A DNA stretch of 64,000 bases from Chryseobacterium sp. JM1. GTDB lineage: Bacteria; Bacteroidota; Bacteroidia; Flavobacteriales; Weeksellaceae. Position 1 is the stretch's first letter, and every line of letters starts with the position of its first letter. Positions 7,179 through 16,431 of this stretch are shown one piece after another. Both the position numbers and the translations under genes were made by a program. The DNA lies in the NCBI RefSeq assembly GCF_000737715.1, contig NZ_JPRN01000001.1, positions 434,001 to 498,000 on the forward strand. Reading direction: 5' to 3'. The notes beneath the pieces are model-generated. The model ran no database searches. It saw only the letters and a list, made by a program, of their open reading frames with translations, and was not told the origin of the DNA.

Positions 7179-8197
7179 TATTTAATGGACTTTGAAAGAT
7201 CCAGCATCGCTTCAATAGGTTTCAGAGCTCTTAAACGAAGCTCTTCGTCAATAAGGATTTGCGGAAGTTCATATTTCATGCACAAATACAGTTTCTCCAT
7301 GGTATTACGTTTCATGTAGAAACATTCTGAACAGTTACAGCTTTCGTCAAAAACTAGAGCAGGGATTAGTTCTTTGTGCGGTGCACGTTTTCTCATTTCG
7401 TGAAGAATTCCTTCCTCAGTAGCAATGATGAATTTCTGACAGTCGTCTTTCTCAACAAAATTCAACAGGGCAGAAGTAGAACCGATGAAGTGAGCCAGCT
7501 TCAGAACCGCTTCTTCACTTTCAGGGTGTGCAATCATTTTCGCATCAGGATTTTCAGCCAGTTGCTGAGCAATTCTTTCCATAGAAAATGCTTCGTGCAC
7601 GATACAGCTTCCATCCCAAAGGATCATATCACGACCGGTCTTTTTAGAAAGATATCTTCCTAAGTTTTTATCCGGTGCAAAGATGATAGGTCTGTCCTTT
7701 GGTAAAGCTTCAATCACCGTTTCAGCATTTGAACTGGTTACGATGATGTCGCTTTCTGCTTTTGTCTCCGCATTACAGTTGATGTAAGTGGCGATCAGGG
7801 CATTTGGGTGCTGCTCACGCATTTTCCTAAGGCCTTCTCCTGAACATCCGTCTGCCAGAGAGCATCCTGCCATCGTATCCGGAAGAACTACTTTTTTAGT
7901 CGGGTTCAGAATTTTAGCGGCTTCAGCCATGAAATGTACTCCGCAGAATACGATCATGTCTGCATTGGTATCTTTGGCCTGTCTGGCCAGCTGTAAAGAA
8001 TCTCCAAGGAAATCAGCAATATCCTGAATTTCTCCCGGCTGGTAATAATGGGCAAGGATCACCGCATTTTTTTCTTCTTTAAGCTTGAGAATAGCTTTCA
8101 CTAATTCTTCTCCTTGAGGAATCGCTATATCTTTTATATCCAGAAATCCTCTTACGGGAATCGCAGATTTAGCTTTTTCTAATGTTTCGGTACTCAT
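7178..8197 (-). CDS. nadA: Quinolinate synthase
   Basis: 4Fe-4S enzyme that condenses iminoaspartate with dihydroxyacetone phosphate to quinolinate in de novo NAD synthesis. Seen: the family motifs ILAHYYQPGEIQDIADFLGDS, FCGVHFMAEAAKIL (first cluster Cys), ADGCSGEGL and, near the C-terminus, CNCSECFYMKRNT with further cluster cysteines. The length of 339 residues is normal. It lies downstream of gmk with a 110-base repeat-like gap and overlaps the next gene by one base. nadB and nadC are not in the window. Confidence 0.95.
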   Translation of the reverse strand: MSTETLEKAKSAIPVRGFLDIKDIAIPQGEELVKAILKLKEEKNAVILAHYYQPGEIQDIADFLGDSLQLARQAKDTNADMIVFCGVHFMAEAAKILNPTKKVVLPDTMAGCSLADGCSGEGLRKMREQHPNALIATYINCNAETKAESDIIVTSSNAETVIEALPKDRPIIFAPDKNLGRYLSKKTGRDMILWDGSCIVHEAFSMERIAQQLAENPDAKMIAHPESEEAVLKLAHFIGSTSALLNFVEKDDCQKFIIATEEGILHEMRKRAPHKELIPALVFDESCNCSECFYMKRNTMEKLYLCMKYELPQILIDEELRLRALKPIEAMLDLSKSIK

Positions 8198-8214
8198 ATC
8201 AACCTCAAATTTTT

Positions 8215-8320
8215 GATTATAGAAGTTAGAGTTTAGAAACTAGAAGTTAGAGTTTCGATGTGACTTAAATGGGTATAATGGCACAGCTAACTTCTAATTT
8301 CCAGCTTCTAGTTTCTTTCT
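8215..8320. repeat. GA-rich / CT-rich inverted arms between nadA and gmk
   Basis: TAGAAGTTAGAGTTTAGAAA on the left and CTTCTAATTTCCAGCTTCTA on the right form imperfect inverted arms around a 40-base centre. One of several similar intergenic elements. Confidence 0.45.
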
Positions 8321-8874
8321 ATAAATTTTTTTATTAAACTTTCTATTTCTTTTTTTGCTTCATCAAGATCGGTATTAATTACGATCCTGTCAAACTCTTT
8401 CGCATAGGTCATTTCTTCTCCGGCCTTTGCTACTCGGGTTTTGATGGTTTCTGCATCATCTGTGTTTCTGGAGATCAATCTTCGTTCCAATTCTTCTATG
8501 GAAGGCGGTTCAATGAAAATAGACAGGGCTTTTTCTGCAAAATATTTTTTTAAAGAAATTCCTCCTTTCACGTCCACATCAAAGATCACCACTTTTCCCT
8601 GATTCCAGATTTTGTCCACTTCAGATTTTAAAGTACCGTAATATTTGTCAGTATACACTTCTTCATATTCTACAAAAGCATCTTCTGCAATTTTCTGTCT
8701 GAATTCATCAGGACTCAAAAAATGATAGTCCACGGCATGAGCTTCACTTCCTCTCGGCTGTCTTGTGGTGCATGAGATAGAAAATGCCAGTTCAGGAAAT
8801 GTTTCCAGAGAATGTCTTACTAATGTAGTTTTTCCGCTTCCAGACGGTGCTGAAAATATGATTACTTTATCCAT
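8308..8874 (-). CDS. gmk: Guanylate kinase
   Basis: Phosphorylates GMP to GDP with ATP. The P-loop FSAPSGSGKTTL is at residues 7-18, and the GMP-binding segment contains SCTTRQPRGSE and YEEVYTDKYYGTLKSEV. Length 188 residues, typical. It follows yicC on the same strand after 70 bases; a yicC-gmk pairing is widespread in bacteria, so the order here is conventional. Its C-terminus ends in the repeat-rich gap before nadA. Confidence 0.96.
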   Translation of the reverse strand: MDKVIIFSAPSGSGKTTLVRHSLETFPELAFSISCTTRQPRGSEAHAVDYHFLSPDEFRQKIAEDAFVEYEEVYTDKYYGTLKSEVDKIWNQGKVVIFDVDVKGGISLKKYFAEKALSIFIEPPSIEELERRLISRNTDDAETIKTRVAKAGEEMTYAKEFDRIVINTDLDEAKKEIESLIKKFIERN

Positions 8875-8875
8875 T

Positions 8876-8945
8876 TAGATTAGAGATTTTTAGATTAGAG
8901 ATAAGAAAATAAAATCTCTGATCTCCTGTCTATAGGTCTATGGTC
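8876..8945. repeat. Degenerate AGATTAGAG / CTATCTCT repeat between yicC and gmk
   Basis: TAGATTAGAGATTTTTAGAT on the left and CTGATCTCCTGTCTATAGGT on the right; short degenerate copies of the same purine/pyrimidine arm style seen at 8215-8320. Confidence 0.4.
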
Positions 8946-9802
8946 TATAATACGTTTAACGTCTGTTCTTTAATTTTTTCCAAATCATCTTTCATCATGA
9001 CTACCAGTTTCTGGATTTCTGCATGATTGGCTTTTGACCCTAAAGTATTGATCTCTCTTCCGATTTCCTGAGAAATAAAACCAAGTTTTTTTCCGTTAAA
9101 ATCTTCATTGTCCATCACTTCTTTGTAGTATTTCAAATGCTGGGTAAGCCTTACCTTTTCCTCTGCAATGTCAAGTTTTTCTGTGAAATAAGCCATTTCC
9201 TGGTAGAAACGTGTTTCATCGACATTTTCAAACTCTTTTAAAGATTTCTGATAACGTTCTTTTACCGCAATGATTCTTTCTTCTTCAAAAGGAATAACTT
9301 CTGAAAGGTATTTGTCTATATTCTGGATATTTCTTTCCAATTCTTCGTGCAGGATTCCTCCTTCTGTCTTTCTGAATTCCATGAAACGGTCTACCGCTGC
9401 GTGAACGATTTTTGCCAGAGATTCCCATTCACCCTCCGTAAGTTCGTCAGGTCTTGAAGAAATTGCATCCGGAAGTCTTACCGCCATTTTCAGATACTCA
9501 AAGTCTGGTCCGTCTGAAGCGATGTTACGAAGCTCATTCATATAAGAGTCAATTAAACTCCTGTTGATTTTCACATCGTTTGTCTCTTCCAGGTTCTCCA
9601 GGTTGATGTAGCAGTCAACCTTTCCACGGATAATTCTGTCGTTAAGAATTTTTCTGATCTCGAATTCCTTTTCTTTATAACGTAAAGGAACTTTAATATT
9701 TAAATCAAAGCTTTTGCTGTTCAAGGATTTAATATCTATTGAGATCTTTTTCCCTTCAAAAACACCTTCGGCTCTGCCGAATCCGGTCATTGATAAAATC
9801 AT
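8945..9802 (-). CDS. yicC: YicC family protein (endoribonuclease-like)
   Basis: 285 residues starting MILSMTGFGRAEG, the invariant YicC N-terminus, and ending with the DUF1732-type C-terminal helical domain (EIQKLVVMMKDDLEKIKEQ). The family includes stress-related endoribonucleases (E. coli YicC acts on the small RNA RyhB). It is upstream of gmk on the same strand, the usual neighbourhood. A TATCTTTG box lies 18 bases upstream of the start. No missing segments were noticed. Confidence 0.9.
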   Translation of the reverse strand: MILSMTGFGRAEGVFEGKKISIDIKSLNSKSFDLNIKVPLRYKEKEFEIRKILNDRIIRGKVDCYINLENLEETNDVKINRSLIDSYMNELRNIASDGPDFEYLKMAVRLPDAISSRPDELTEGEWESLAKIVHAAVDRFMEFRKTEGGILHEELERNIQNIDKYLSEVIPFEEERIIAVKERYQKSLKEFENVDETRFYQEMAYFTEKLDIAEEKVRLTQHLKYYKEVMDNEDFNGKKLGFISQEIGREINTLGSKANHAEIQKLVVMMKDDLEKIKEQTLNVL

Positions 9803-9819
9803 AGTTTTTTATTGTTGTA

Positions 9820-9827
9820 CAAAGATA
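9820..9827 (-). promoter_or_regulatory. -7 promoter box of yicC-gmk
   Basis: TATCTTTG on the minus strand, an exact match to TAnnTTTG, 18 bases upstream of the yicC ATG. Confidence 0.6.
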
Positions 9828-9930
9828 AACATTTAAATTAGCACTGTGAAATCGCAGTGATTCGTAATATACAATCACCCATGAAGATTAAGATTCCATA
9901 TGACCATTAAAAAGAATAAATAACCTGCAT

Positions 9931-10842
9931 ATGAAAAAATTGATTTCTGTTGTAGGCCCCACCGGAATAGGTAAAACGAGGCTGGCCATTGATCTGGCCA
10001 ACCATTTCAATACGGAAATTGTTTCCTGCGATTCCCGTCAGTTTTTTAAAGAAATGAAAATCGGTACTGCATCACCTTCGGAAGAAGAACTGGCACAGGC
10101 ACCTCATCATTTTATCGGGAATCTTTCGGTTCAGGACTATTATTCTATCGGACAGTATGAGGAAGATGCTTTAAAAAAACTCAATGAACTTTTTGTAAAT
10201 CATGACACCGTTATTCTGGTAGGTGGAAGTATGATGTATGAAAAAGCAGTTATTGAGGGGTTGAATGATCTGCCTGAGGCGGATGAAAACAATCAGAAAA
10301 AACTTCAGGACATACTGGATACGGAAGGAATTGAAAAACTTCAGCAGATCCTTAAAGAACTCGATCCTGAGTATTTTGAAGTAGTAGATTTTCACAATCA
10401 CCGAAGACTTTTACGCGCTATTGACGTGATCTGGCAGACGGATAAAAAATATTCCGAACAGATTGCTGTTTCTCAAGATTCCAGAGATTTCAATGTGATT
10501 CGTATCGGAATTGAAGCTCCGAGAGAAGATCTGTACGACAGGATCAACAGAAGGGTAGATATCATGATGGAGAAAGGACTTTTGGCAGAGGCTGAAAGTT
10601 TGGAAGAATTTAAAGATCTTACCGCATTAAAAACGGTGGGTTATTCCGAACTGTTTAAATATTTTGATGGGGAATGGGAACTTGATTTTGCCGTTTCCGA
10701 GATTAAAAAAAACAGCCGCAGATATGCAAAACGCCAACTGACATGGTACAGAAAAGCAGATGATATTCACTATCTGTCATTGGGGTATTCACAGGAAGAT
10801 TTTGATCGTTTAATTGAATTTATTTCCATCTCAAATCAATAG
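9931..10842 (+). CDS. miaA: tRNA dimethylallyltransferase
   Basis: Adds the isopentenyl group to A37 of tRNAs reading UNN codons. The P-loop VGPTGIGKTRLAIDLA is at residues 8-23, DSRQFFKEMKIGTASPSEEEL is the substrate region, and VGGSMMYEKAVIEGL follows. The length of 303 residues is normal. The gene diverges from yicC with a 128-base gap and ends in an AT-rich region without an obvious strong terminator. Confidence 0.96.
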   Translation: MKKLISVVGPTGIGKTRLAIDLANHFNTEIVSCDSRQFFKEMKIGTASPSEEELAQAPHHFIGNLSVQDYYSIGQYEEDALKKLNELFVNHDTVILVGGSMMYEKAVIEGLNDLPEADENNQKKLQDILDTEGIEKLQQILKELDPEYFEVVDFHNHRRLLRAIDVIWQTDKKYSEQIAVSQDSRDFNVIRIGIEAPREDLYDRINRRVDIMMEKGLLAEAESLEEFKDLTALKTVGYSELFKYFDGEWELDFAVSEIKKNSRRYAKRQLTWYRKADDIHYLSLGYSQEDFDRLIEFISISNQ

Positions 10843-10959
10843 AAAATTCATTCTATTTTTTAAATAATATCAATTTATAAAAAGTTTTATCGTTTTTTTT
10901 TATTTAAATTGGGCTTGAAAATAGGACAATTTCCAAACACAGTTTAAATCAATTGGATT

Positions 10960-11574
10960 ATGAAAAAACTAATTATATCAGGTTTAATACCTATGATGAT
11001 TTTCGCAAGCTGTGAAAGAGCTTTCAGCCAGGAAATCAAAAAGAAGAATATTGAAAATAATGTTCAGAGTACTGAAAACCCATTAGGCATTCGTCTCCCT
11101 TCAGAAATCAGCAGTACAGAAACGGTATGCATTCTGCTGCGTCATGCAGAAAAAGAAAATGTAGGAACAGATCCTGATCTTTCCAGTACCGGTAAATTGA
11201 GAGCAGAAGAATTGAAACGTTTGCTGGGAAATGTTCATATAGATAATATTTATACTACCGCCTACAATCGCACACGCCAAACAGCCATTCCACTGGCAGA
11301 GAGTAAAGGAATTGTTATTAAAGAATATGCGCCGGCTGCTACTATTGCTGCCACTCAATTATTTATTAGCAACATTCTTGCACAAAATAAGGGAAAAGTT
11401 GTTGTTATTATCGGACATTCCAATACAGTTCCTGAAATGGTAAAAGTGTTGAGTAATAATACGTTGAATGTAACCATCAGTGAGACACAGTTTGATAATG
11501 TATTTATTACGAAAAACGCTGCAACAGGATCGGTGTTTGCAGTTCAAAAAAAGTTTGGACAAAGTACACCATAA
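10960..11574 (+). CDS. Histidine phosphatase family protein, secreted or lipoprotein
   Basis: 204 residues. The signal sequence ends in a possible lipobox (FASC, Cys at 18), with an alternative signal peptidase I site after AFSQ. The phosphatase core has the catalytic LLRHAEKENVG around residues 57-67, YTTAYNRTRQTAIPL for the phosphate pocket, and IIGHSNTVPEM for the second histidine. This is the compact SixA/PhoE-type branch; the substrate cannot be deduced. It stands alone between miaA and the convergent efflux operon. Confidence 0.85.
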   Translation: MKKLIISGLIPMMIFASCERAFSQEIKKKNIENNVQSTENPLGIRLPSEISSTETVCILLRHAEKENVGTDPDLSSTGKLRAEELKRLLGNVHIDNIYTTAYNRTRQTAIPLAESKGIVIKEYAPAATIAATQLFISNILAQNKGKVVVIIGHSNTVPEMVKVLSNNTLNVTISETQFDNVFITKNAATGSVFAVQKKFGQSTP

Positions 11575-11587
11575 AACCTGAACTCTA

Positions 11588-11620
11588 TTAAAAAAATGCG
11601 GCCCCTGAAAAGAGACCGCA
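11588..11620 (-). terminator. Terminator of the efflux operon
   Basis: TGCGGTCTC / GGGGCCGCA stem (with G-U pairs) and a T-run on the minus strand just after the outer-membrane factor gene; the plus-strand phosphatase gene ends nearby so it may serve both. Confidence 0.7.
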
Positions 11621-11644
11621 CTAAAAACAATATAATTAAATTTA

Positions 11645-13057
11645 CTACTTCCAACCGCCGCCAAGCGCTCTGTAAAGATCTACAATGCTGCTCAGTCTCT
11701 GTCTTTTTACAGACGCAAGATTCAGTTCAGCCTGCAGAGAATTTCCCTGAGCTGTAATCACTTCTAAGTAATTGGCCATACCGCCTTTGTAAAGCATTTC
11801 TGCACTTTTTATTCCGTTTTTCAATGTGGTTACCTGATCTGTTGCTTTCTGTTCCTGAACTTTTAAACTTTCATTAGAAACCAAAGCATCAGAAACTTCA
11901 CCTACTGCATTTAAAACAGACTGACGGAAAGCCAGCACGTTTTTCTCTCTCTGGATTTTAGCTACATTCAGATCCGTTTTCAATTGTCTCTTCTGGAAAA
12001 TAGGCTGAGTAATTCCGCCCAATACAGATCCGAACAATGAAGCCGGAATCTGGAACCAGTTATCAATTTTAAATGAATTCACACCTCCATTGGCTGTGAT
12101 TTTCAAAGCAGGATACATATTCGCCTGAGCAATTCCCACCATTGAATTGGATTCCAGCAGAACCAATTCCTGCTGACGGACATCCGGACGACGGCTTACC
12201 ATCGCTGCAGGAAGACCCGTTGAAATAGTTTGTGGAAGGGAAGTATCAGACATCTCAATCGTTCTGTTCACTTTGTTTGGATTTTCACCCACAAGAATAC
12301 TTAAAGCATTTTCCTGGATCGCAATATTTTGCTCCAACTGAGTGATCAGAAGTTCTGTAGATTGTTTCTGAGCTGTTGCCTGCTGAACTCCTAAAGAAGT
12401 CGTATCTCCGCTTTGCCACATTTTTTCAGTGATGGAAAGGGTATTGGTGCTTAATTCCAGATTTGATTTTGCGATCTGAATCTGTTTGTCAAGCATCAAT
12501 AAATTGTAATATCCCTGTGCAATCGCTGCAACAACCTGTGTCTGTACAGCTTTTGTTGCTTCGTAAGTCTGCAGATACTGCATTCTTGAAACTTCCTGCT
12601 GGTTTTTAATTTTCCCCCAGATGTCAGCTTCCCATGAAAGGTTGAAGGCTGCATTATAATCCTCAACATGACTCTGACCTAAAAATGAATTTAAGCTTTT
12701 TCCGTTCATGCTGTTTTCAGAAGGCTTTGAAATTTGCGCTGAAACCGCAAAACCTACATCTGGATACTGAAGAAATTTGGCCTGTTTCAGTTTCTCCTGT
12801 GAAGAAGCTACCTGTTTTAAAGCAATCTGAAGATCATAGTTATTTTTAATTCCTTTTTCAATCAAATCCTGTAAAATAGGATCGCTGAAAAACTGTTTCC
12901 ATTCCAGGTTGGCAATACTGGCTGTATCAGCAGTAGCGGTGTATTGGAACTTTTCCGGAAGCTGAAGGTCAGGTTCGGTATATGCCAGTTTGGACACACA
13001 CGACACCGCGCCTAAAGCTAATATAAGGGTTAAGATAAAATTCTTAATTCTTTTCAT
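11645..13057 (-). CDS. Efflux outer-membrane lipoprotein of the NodT/OprM type
   Basis: Outer-membrane channel of a tripartite RND pump. I place the start at MKRIKNFILTLILALG (13057); an in-frame ATG 30 bases upstream lies in an inverted repeat. The lipobox AVSC puts the acylated Cys at residue 20. Two TolC-type repeats follow: the first around WKQFFSDPILQDLIEKGIKNNYDL, the second around SNSMVGIAQANMYPALKI, and RRPDVRQQE is the typical junction. The gene is the last of the operon after the pump, and ends with ALGGGWK, as many family members do. Confidence 0.92.
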   Translation of the reverse strand: MKRIKNFILTLILALGAVSCVSKLAYTEPDLQLPEKFQYTATADTASIANLEWKQFFSDPILQDLIEKGIKNNYDLQIALKQVASSQEKLKQAKFLQYPDVGFAVSAQISKPSENSMNGKSLNSFLGQSHVEDYNAAFNLSWEADIWGKIKNQQEVSRMQYLQTYEATKAVQTQVVAAIAQGYYNLLMLDKQIQIAKSNLELSTNTLSITEKMWQSGDTTSLGVQQATAQKQSTELLITQLEQNIAIQENALSILVGENPNKVNRTIEMSDTSLPQTISTGLPAAMVSRRPDVRQQELVLLESNSMVGIAQANMYPALKITANGGVNSFKIDNWFQIPASLFGSVLGGITQPIFQKRQLKTDLNVAKIQREKNVLAFRQSVLNAVGEVSDALVSNESLKVQEQKATDQVTTLKNGIKSAEMLYKGGMANYLEVITAQGNSLQAELNLASVKRQRLSSIVDLYRALGGGWK

Positions 13058-13080
13058 AGTTTTAAATAGACTTTTAGTTG

Positions 13081-13198
13081 AATACAAAACTTTGAGCGGT
13101 TTTGTAAAGCAAAGAGGTCTTTAGTAGGAGAGTACTCTGCTTTTTTTATGATATTAGTTTGAATAGTTGCTTCTCTATGGGGCTCAAAGTTTTGTATT
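13081..13198. repeat. 118-bp element with perfect 17-bp terminal inverted repeats
   Basis: AATACAAAACTTTGAGC (13081-13097) and its exact reverse complement (13182-13198) enclose 84 bases that include an AGAGTACTCT palindrome. It fills almost the whole gap between the pump and outer-membrane factor genes. It could be an mRNA stem that lowers outer-membrane factor expression or a MITE-like remnant; no transposase is nearby. Confidence 0.75.
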
Positions 13199-13208
13199 TC
13201 AATATATA

Positions 13209-16200
13209 TTAATGAGCTGTGGTTAGAAGTTCTTCTTCCAATTTCTGTCTTTGAAGTCTTTTATTTTTTCTGCTCGGCATTTTTTCATGCAGATACTGGA
13301 AAATCACGTACATAACCGGGATGATGAAAATCCCGAATATCACTCCTGTAAGCATTCCTCCTACGGTACTGTACCCGATAGAGTGGTTCCCTTTGGCTGA
13401 AGCTCCCTGAGTCCATACCAATGGAAGCATTCCCACGATAAAGGCGAAAGAGGTCATAAGGATCGGTCTCAAACGTAGTCTTGAAGCCTGCAGTGCAGAT
13501 TCGATCAGGCTTTTACCTGCTTTTCTTCTCTGAACGGCAAATTCCACAATCAGGATGGCATTTTTAGCCAATAGCCCGACGAGCATGATTAATCCAACCT
13601 GAACGTAAATGTTATTATCAATTCCGGCTAATCCCGTGAAAGCAAATACTCCGAATATCCCGGTAGGAATGGTAAGAATAATTGCAAACGGCAGGATATA
13701 ACTTTCATACTGTGCTGCTAACAGGAAGTACACAAACAGAATACTTAAAAGGAAGACAAATACCGTCTGACCGCCTGTTTTGATCTCTTCACGAGTGATT
13801 CCCGTCCATTCGTAACCGTAACCTCTAGGAAGCGACTGTTTCGCAACTTCTTCTACCGCTTTGATGGCATCTCCGGTACTGTATCCAGGTTTTGGAGTTC
13901 CGTTGATCGTTACCGCGTTGAACAGGTTGTTTCTTGTTACCGTTTCAGGTCCGAAGGTTCTTTTTAAGGTGACCAGTGTTTTCGCCGGAACCATTTCACC
14001 TGATTTATTTTTCACATAAATCCCTTCCAGAGAATTGATATCTGTACGGTAAGGAATATCTGCCTGAGCCATTACTCTGTAGTATTTCCCAAATCTGTTG
14101 AAATCTGAAACGAAACTACTTCCGTAATAGATCTGCATCGTCTGCATCAGTTCTGTGATAGAAACTCCCAATTGATTGGCTTTGTCAGCATCTACATCAA
14201 TCGTGTATTGAGGATTTCCTGCGGCATACGTTGTGAAAGCAAATGCAATCTCCGGACGTTTCATCAGTTCCCCGATGAAGGCCTGAGTCGTTGTTCCCAA
14301 TTGTTCAAAAGAGCTATTGGTTTTATCCTGAAGCATAAACTCAAACCCGGAAACGTTACCAAATCCCTGTACGGTTGGGAAGTTGAAGAAGAATGCATTC
14401 GCATCTTTTACCTGGCTTACTTTTCCTGTCAGAGTAGCTGCGATCTGGTCCGGATCTTTCATATCGCCACGTTTATCGTAATCTTTAAGTTTAATGAAAC
14501 CTGCAGAATAAGGAGAAGCGTTGGCATTACTGATAAAGTTCATTCCGTCTGCTACCCAAAGGTGGTTGGTAGCTTTTTCACCATTGATGATCTTATCGAT
14601 CTGCGCGGTAGCTCTGTGAGTTCTTTCCAGTGAACTTCCCGGAGGTGTGTTAACTGCATAAAGAACAAACCCCTGGTCTTCAGTAGGAATAAATCCTGAC
14701 GGTGCTTTTTTAATTAAGAAAACACTTGCAGCGGTAATAACTACTAATCCTCCTATCGCAACCCATTTATTTTTAATCAAAAACTTAAGGCTGTAAATAT
14801 ATTTACGGGTCATATTATTAAAAGCCACGTTAAATGCATTGAAGAATCTTGCTCCAAAACCTTTTTTATGACCGTGTTCTCCATGTTCTCCCTGAGGATC
14901 ATTTAAGAACATCGCACATAAAGCCGGGCTTAATGTTAAGGCGTTCACCGCAGAAATCAGGATGGCAATCACAAGAGTAAAGGCAAACTGTCTGTAAAAT
15001 ACCCCTGCAGGACCCTGCATGAAACCTACCGGAATAAATACGGCACACATCACCAAAGTAATGGAAATAATAGCTCCGGAAATTTCACTCATAGAGTTCG
15101 TGGTTGCCTGATCTACCGGCATTCCTGTCTGTTCCATTTTGGAATGGACGGCTTCCACCACAACGATGGCATCATCTACCACAATTCCGATGGCGAGCAC
15201 CAGTGCAAACAAGGTAAGCATGTTGATACTGAATCCAAACAGCTGAAGGAAGAAGAAGGTTCCGATAATCGCAACCGGTACCGCAATAGCCGGAATCAAT
15301 GTTGATCTGAAATCCTGAAGGAAAATATACACGACAAGAAATACCAGGATAAATGCAATCACCAAAGTTTCAACAACCTGATGGATAGAAGCATCCAGGA
15401 AGTCTTTAGAATTGTACATGATGATCGGCTCAACTCCTTTTGGAAGGGTAGTTTTCATCTGATCAACCTGTTTTTCAATTTCAGTTAAGATTTCATTCGC
15501 GTTGGAACCTGCAGTCTGAAGAATCGCAAATCCGGCAACCGGTTTTCCATCTACTCTGTTGGTCGCTGTATACGTATAAGAACCGAATTCTACTCTCGCT
15601 ACATCTTTTAATCTTAAGAATGATCCGTCATTGTTCGCTTTGATGGCGATATTTTCGTAATCTTCATTCTTGCTCAGTTTTCCTTTGTATTTAAGGATAT
15701 ACTCATACGTTTCCTTACTTCCCTGGCCTAAACGTCCCGGAGCAGCTTCAAGGTTGTGATCTTTAACTGCTGCAAGTACTTCCTGTGGAGAAAGATTGTT
15801 GGCTGCCAGTCTGTCCGGCTTCAGCCAGAGTCTCATGGAATAATCTCTCGTTCCGAAAACCTGAGCCTGTGCAACTCCCGGAATACGCTGTATCTGCGGA
15901 ATTACGTTGATTTTAAGGTAATTCTGTAAGAAAAGTTCATCGTACTGTTTCGGATCATCACTGCTCAGTCCCATGAACATAATCATACTGTTCTGAACTT
16001 TCTGCGTGGAAATCCCCGCCTGTACCACTTCCTGAGGAAGCTGGCTCATCGCTTTCGATACTCTGTTCTGTACGTTTACTGCAGCATTATCGGCATCAGC
16101 TCCCTGTTTGAAATAAACACTCAGGGTCATGGTACCGTCATTACTGGAGTTGGAGGTCATATAGGTCATATTCTCCACTCCGTTCACTGCTTCTTCAATA

Positions 16201-16391
16201 GGGGTGGCTACCGAACGGGCAACTACCTCAGCATTAGCTCCCGGATAGAAAGCCGTTACCTGAACGCTCGGGGGAGCAATATCGGGAAAGAGGGCAATCG
16301 GTAAATTAAAGAGGGACAGCGCCCCCAATAATAGGAGTATTATGGAGATGACCGTTGAAAGTACCGGTCTTTCTATAAATTGTTTTAACAT
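13209..16391 (-). CDS. RND efflux pump inner-membrane subunit (HAE1/AcrB family)
   Basis: Proton-driven drug exporter trimer. At 1060 residues it has the full AcrB length and layout: 12 membrane helices in two halves with large periplasmic loops. The paired Asp of the proton relay are in LAIGIVVDDAIVVVEAV (about residue 408) and the lysine of helix 10 in LLAKNAILIVEFA. The N-terminus MLKQFIERPVLSTVISI is typical of the family. It is the middle gene between adaptor (40-base gap) and outer-membrane factor. The substrate cannot be read from sequence; TetR control suggests an inducible multidrug role. Confidence 0.96.
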   Translation of the reverse strand: MLKQFIERPVLSTVISIILLLLGALSLFNLPIALFPDIAPPSVQVTAFYPGANAEVVARSVATPIEEAVNGVENMTYMTSNSSNDGTMTLSVYFKQGADADNAAVNVQNRVSKAMSQLPQEVVQAGISTQKVQNSMIMFMGLSSDDPKQYDELFLQNYLKINVIPQIQRIPGVAQAQVFGTRDYSMRLWLKPDRLAANNLSPQEVLAAVKDHNLEAAPGRLGQGSKETYEYILKYKGKLSKNEDYENIAIKANNDGSFLRLKDVARVEFGSYTYTATNRVDGKPVAGFAILQTAGSNANEILTEIEKQVDQMKTTLPKGVEPIIMYNSKDFLDASIHQVVETLVIAFILVFLVVYIFLQDFRSTLIPAIAVPVAIIGTFFFLQLFGFSINMLTLFALVLAIGIVVDDAIVVVEAVHSKMEQTGMPVDQATTNSMSEISGAIISITLVMCAVFIPVGFMQGPAGVFYRQFAFTLVIAILISAVNALTLSPALCAMFLNDPQGEHGEHGHKKGFGARFFNAFNVAFNNMTRKYIYSLKFLIKNKWVAIGGLVVITAASVFLIKKAPSGFIPTEDQGFVLYAVNTPPGSSLERTHRATAQIDKIINGEKATNHLWVADGMNFISNANASPYSAGFIKLKDYDKRGDMKDPDQIAATLTGKVSQVKDANAFFFNFPTVQGFGNVSGFEFMLQDKTNSSFEQLGTTTQAFIGELMKRPEIAFAFTTYAAGNPQYTIDVDADKANQLGVSITELMQTMQIYYGSSFVSDFNRFGKYYRVMAQADIPYRTDINSLEGIYVKNKSGEMVPAKTLVTLKRTFGPETVTRNNLFNAVTINGTPKPGYSTGDAIKAVEEVAKQSLPRGYGYEWTGITREEIKTGGQTVFVFLLSILFVYFLLAAQYESYILPFAIILTIPTGIFGVFAFTGLAGIDNNIYVQVGLIMLVGLLAKNAILIVEFAVQRRKAGKSLIESALQASRLRLRPILMTSFAFIVGMLPLVWTQGASAKGNHSIGYSTVGGMLTGVIFGIFIIPVMYVIFQYLHEKMPSRKNKRLQRQKLEEELLTTAH

Positions 16392-16431
16392 AAGAAGTTT
16401 ATTTTTTTAAGTCTTCTGTATTCGGAATGGA

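Noticed and set aside
13058..13087. Longer outer-membrane factor starting at 13087
   Set aside because: The extra ten residues lie in the inverted repeat and precede a complete lipoprotein signal beginning at 13057.
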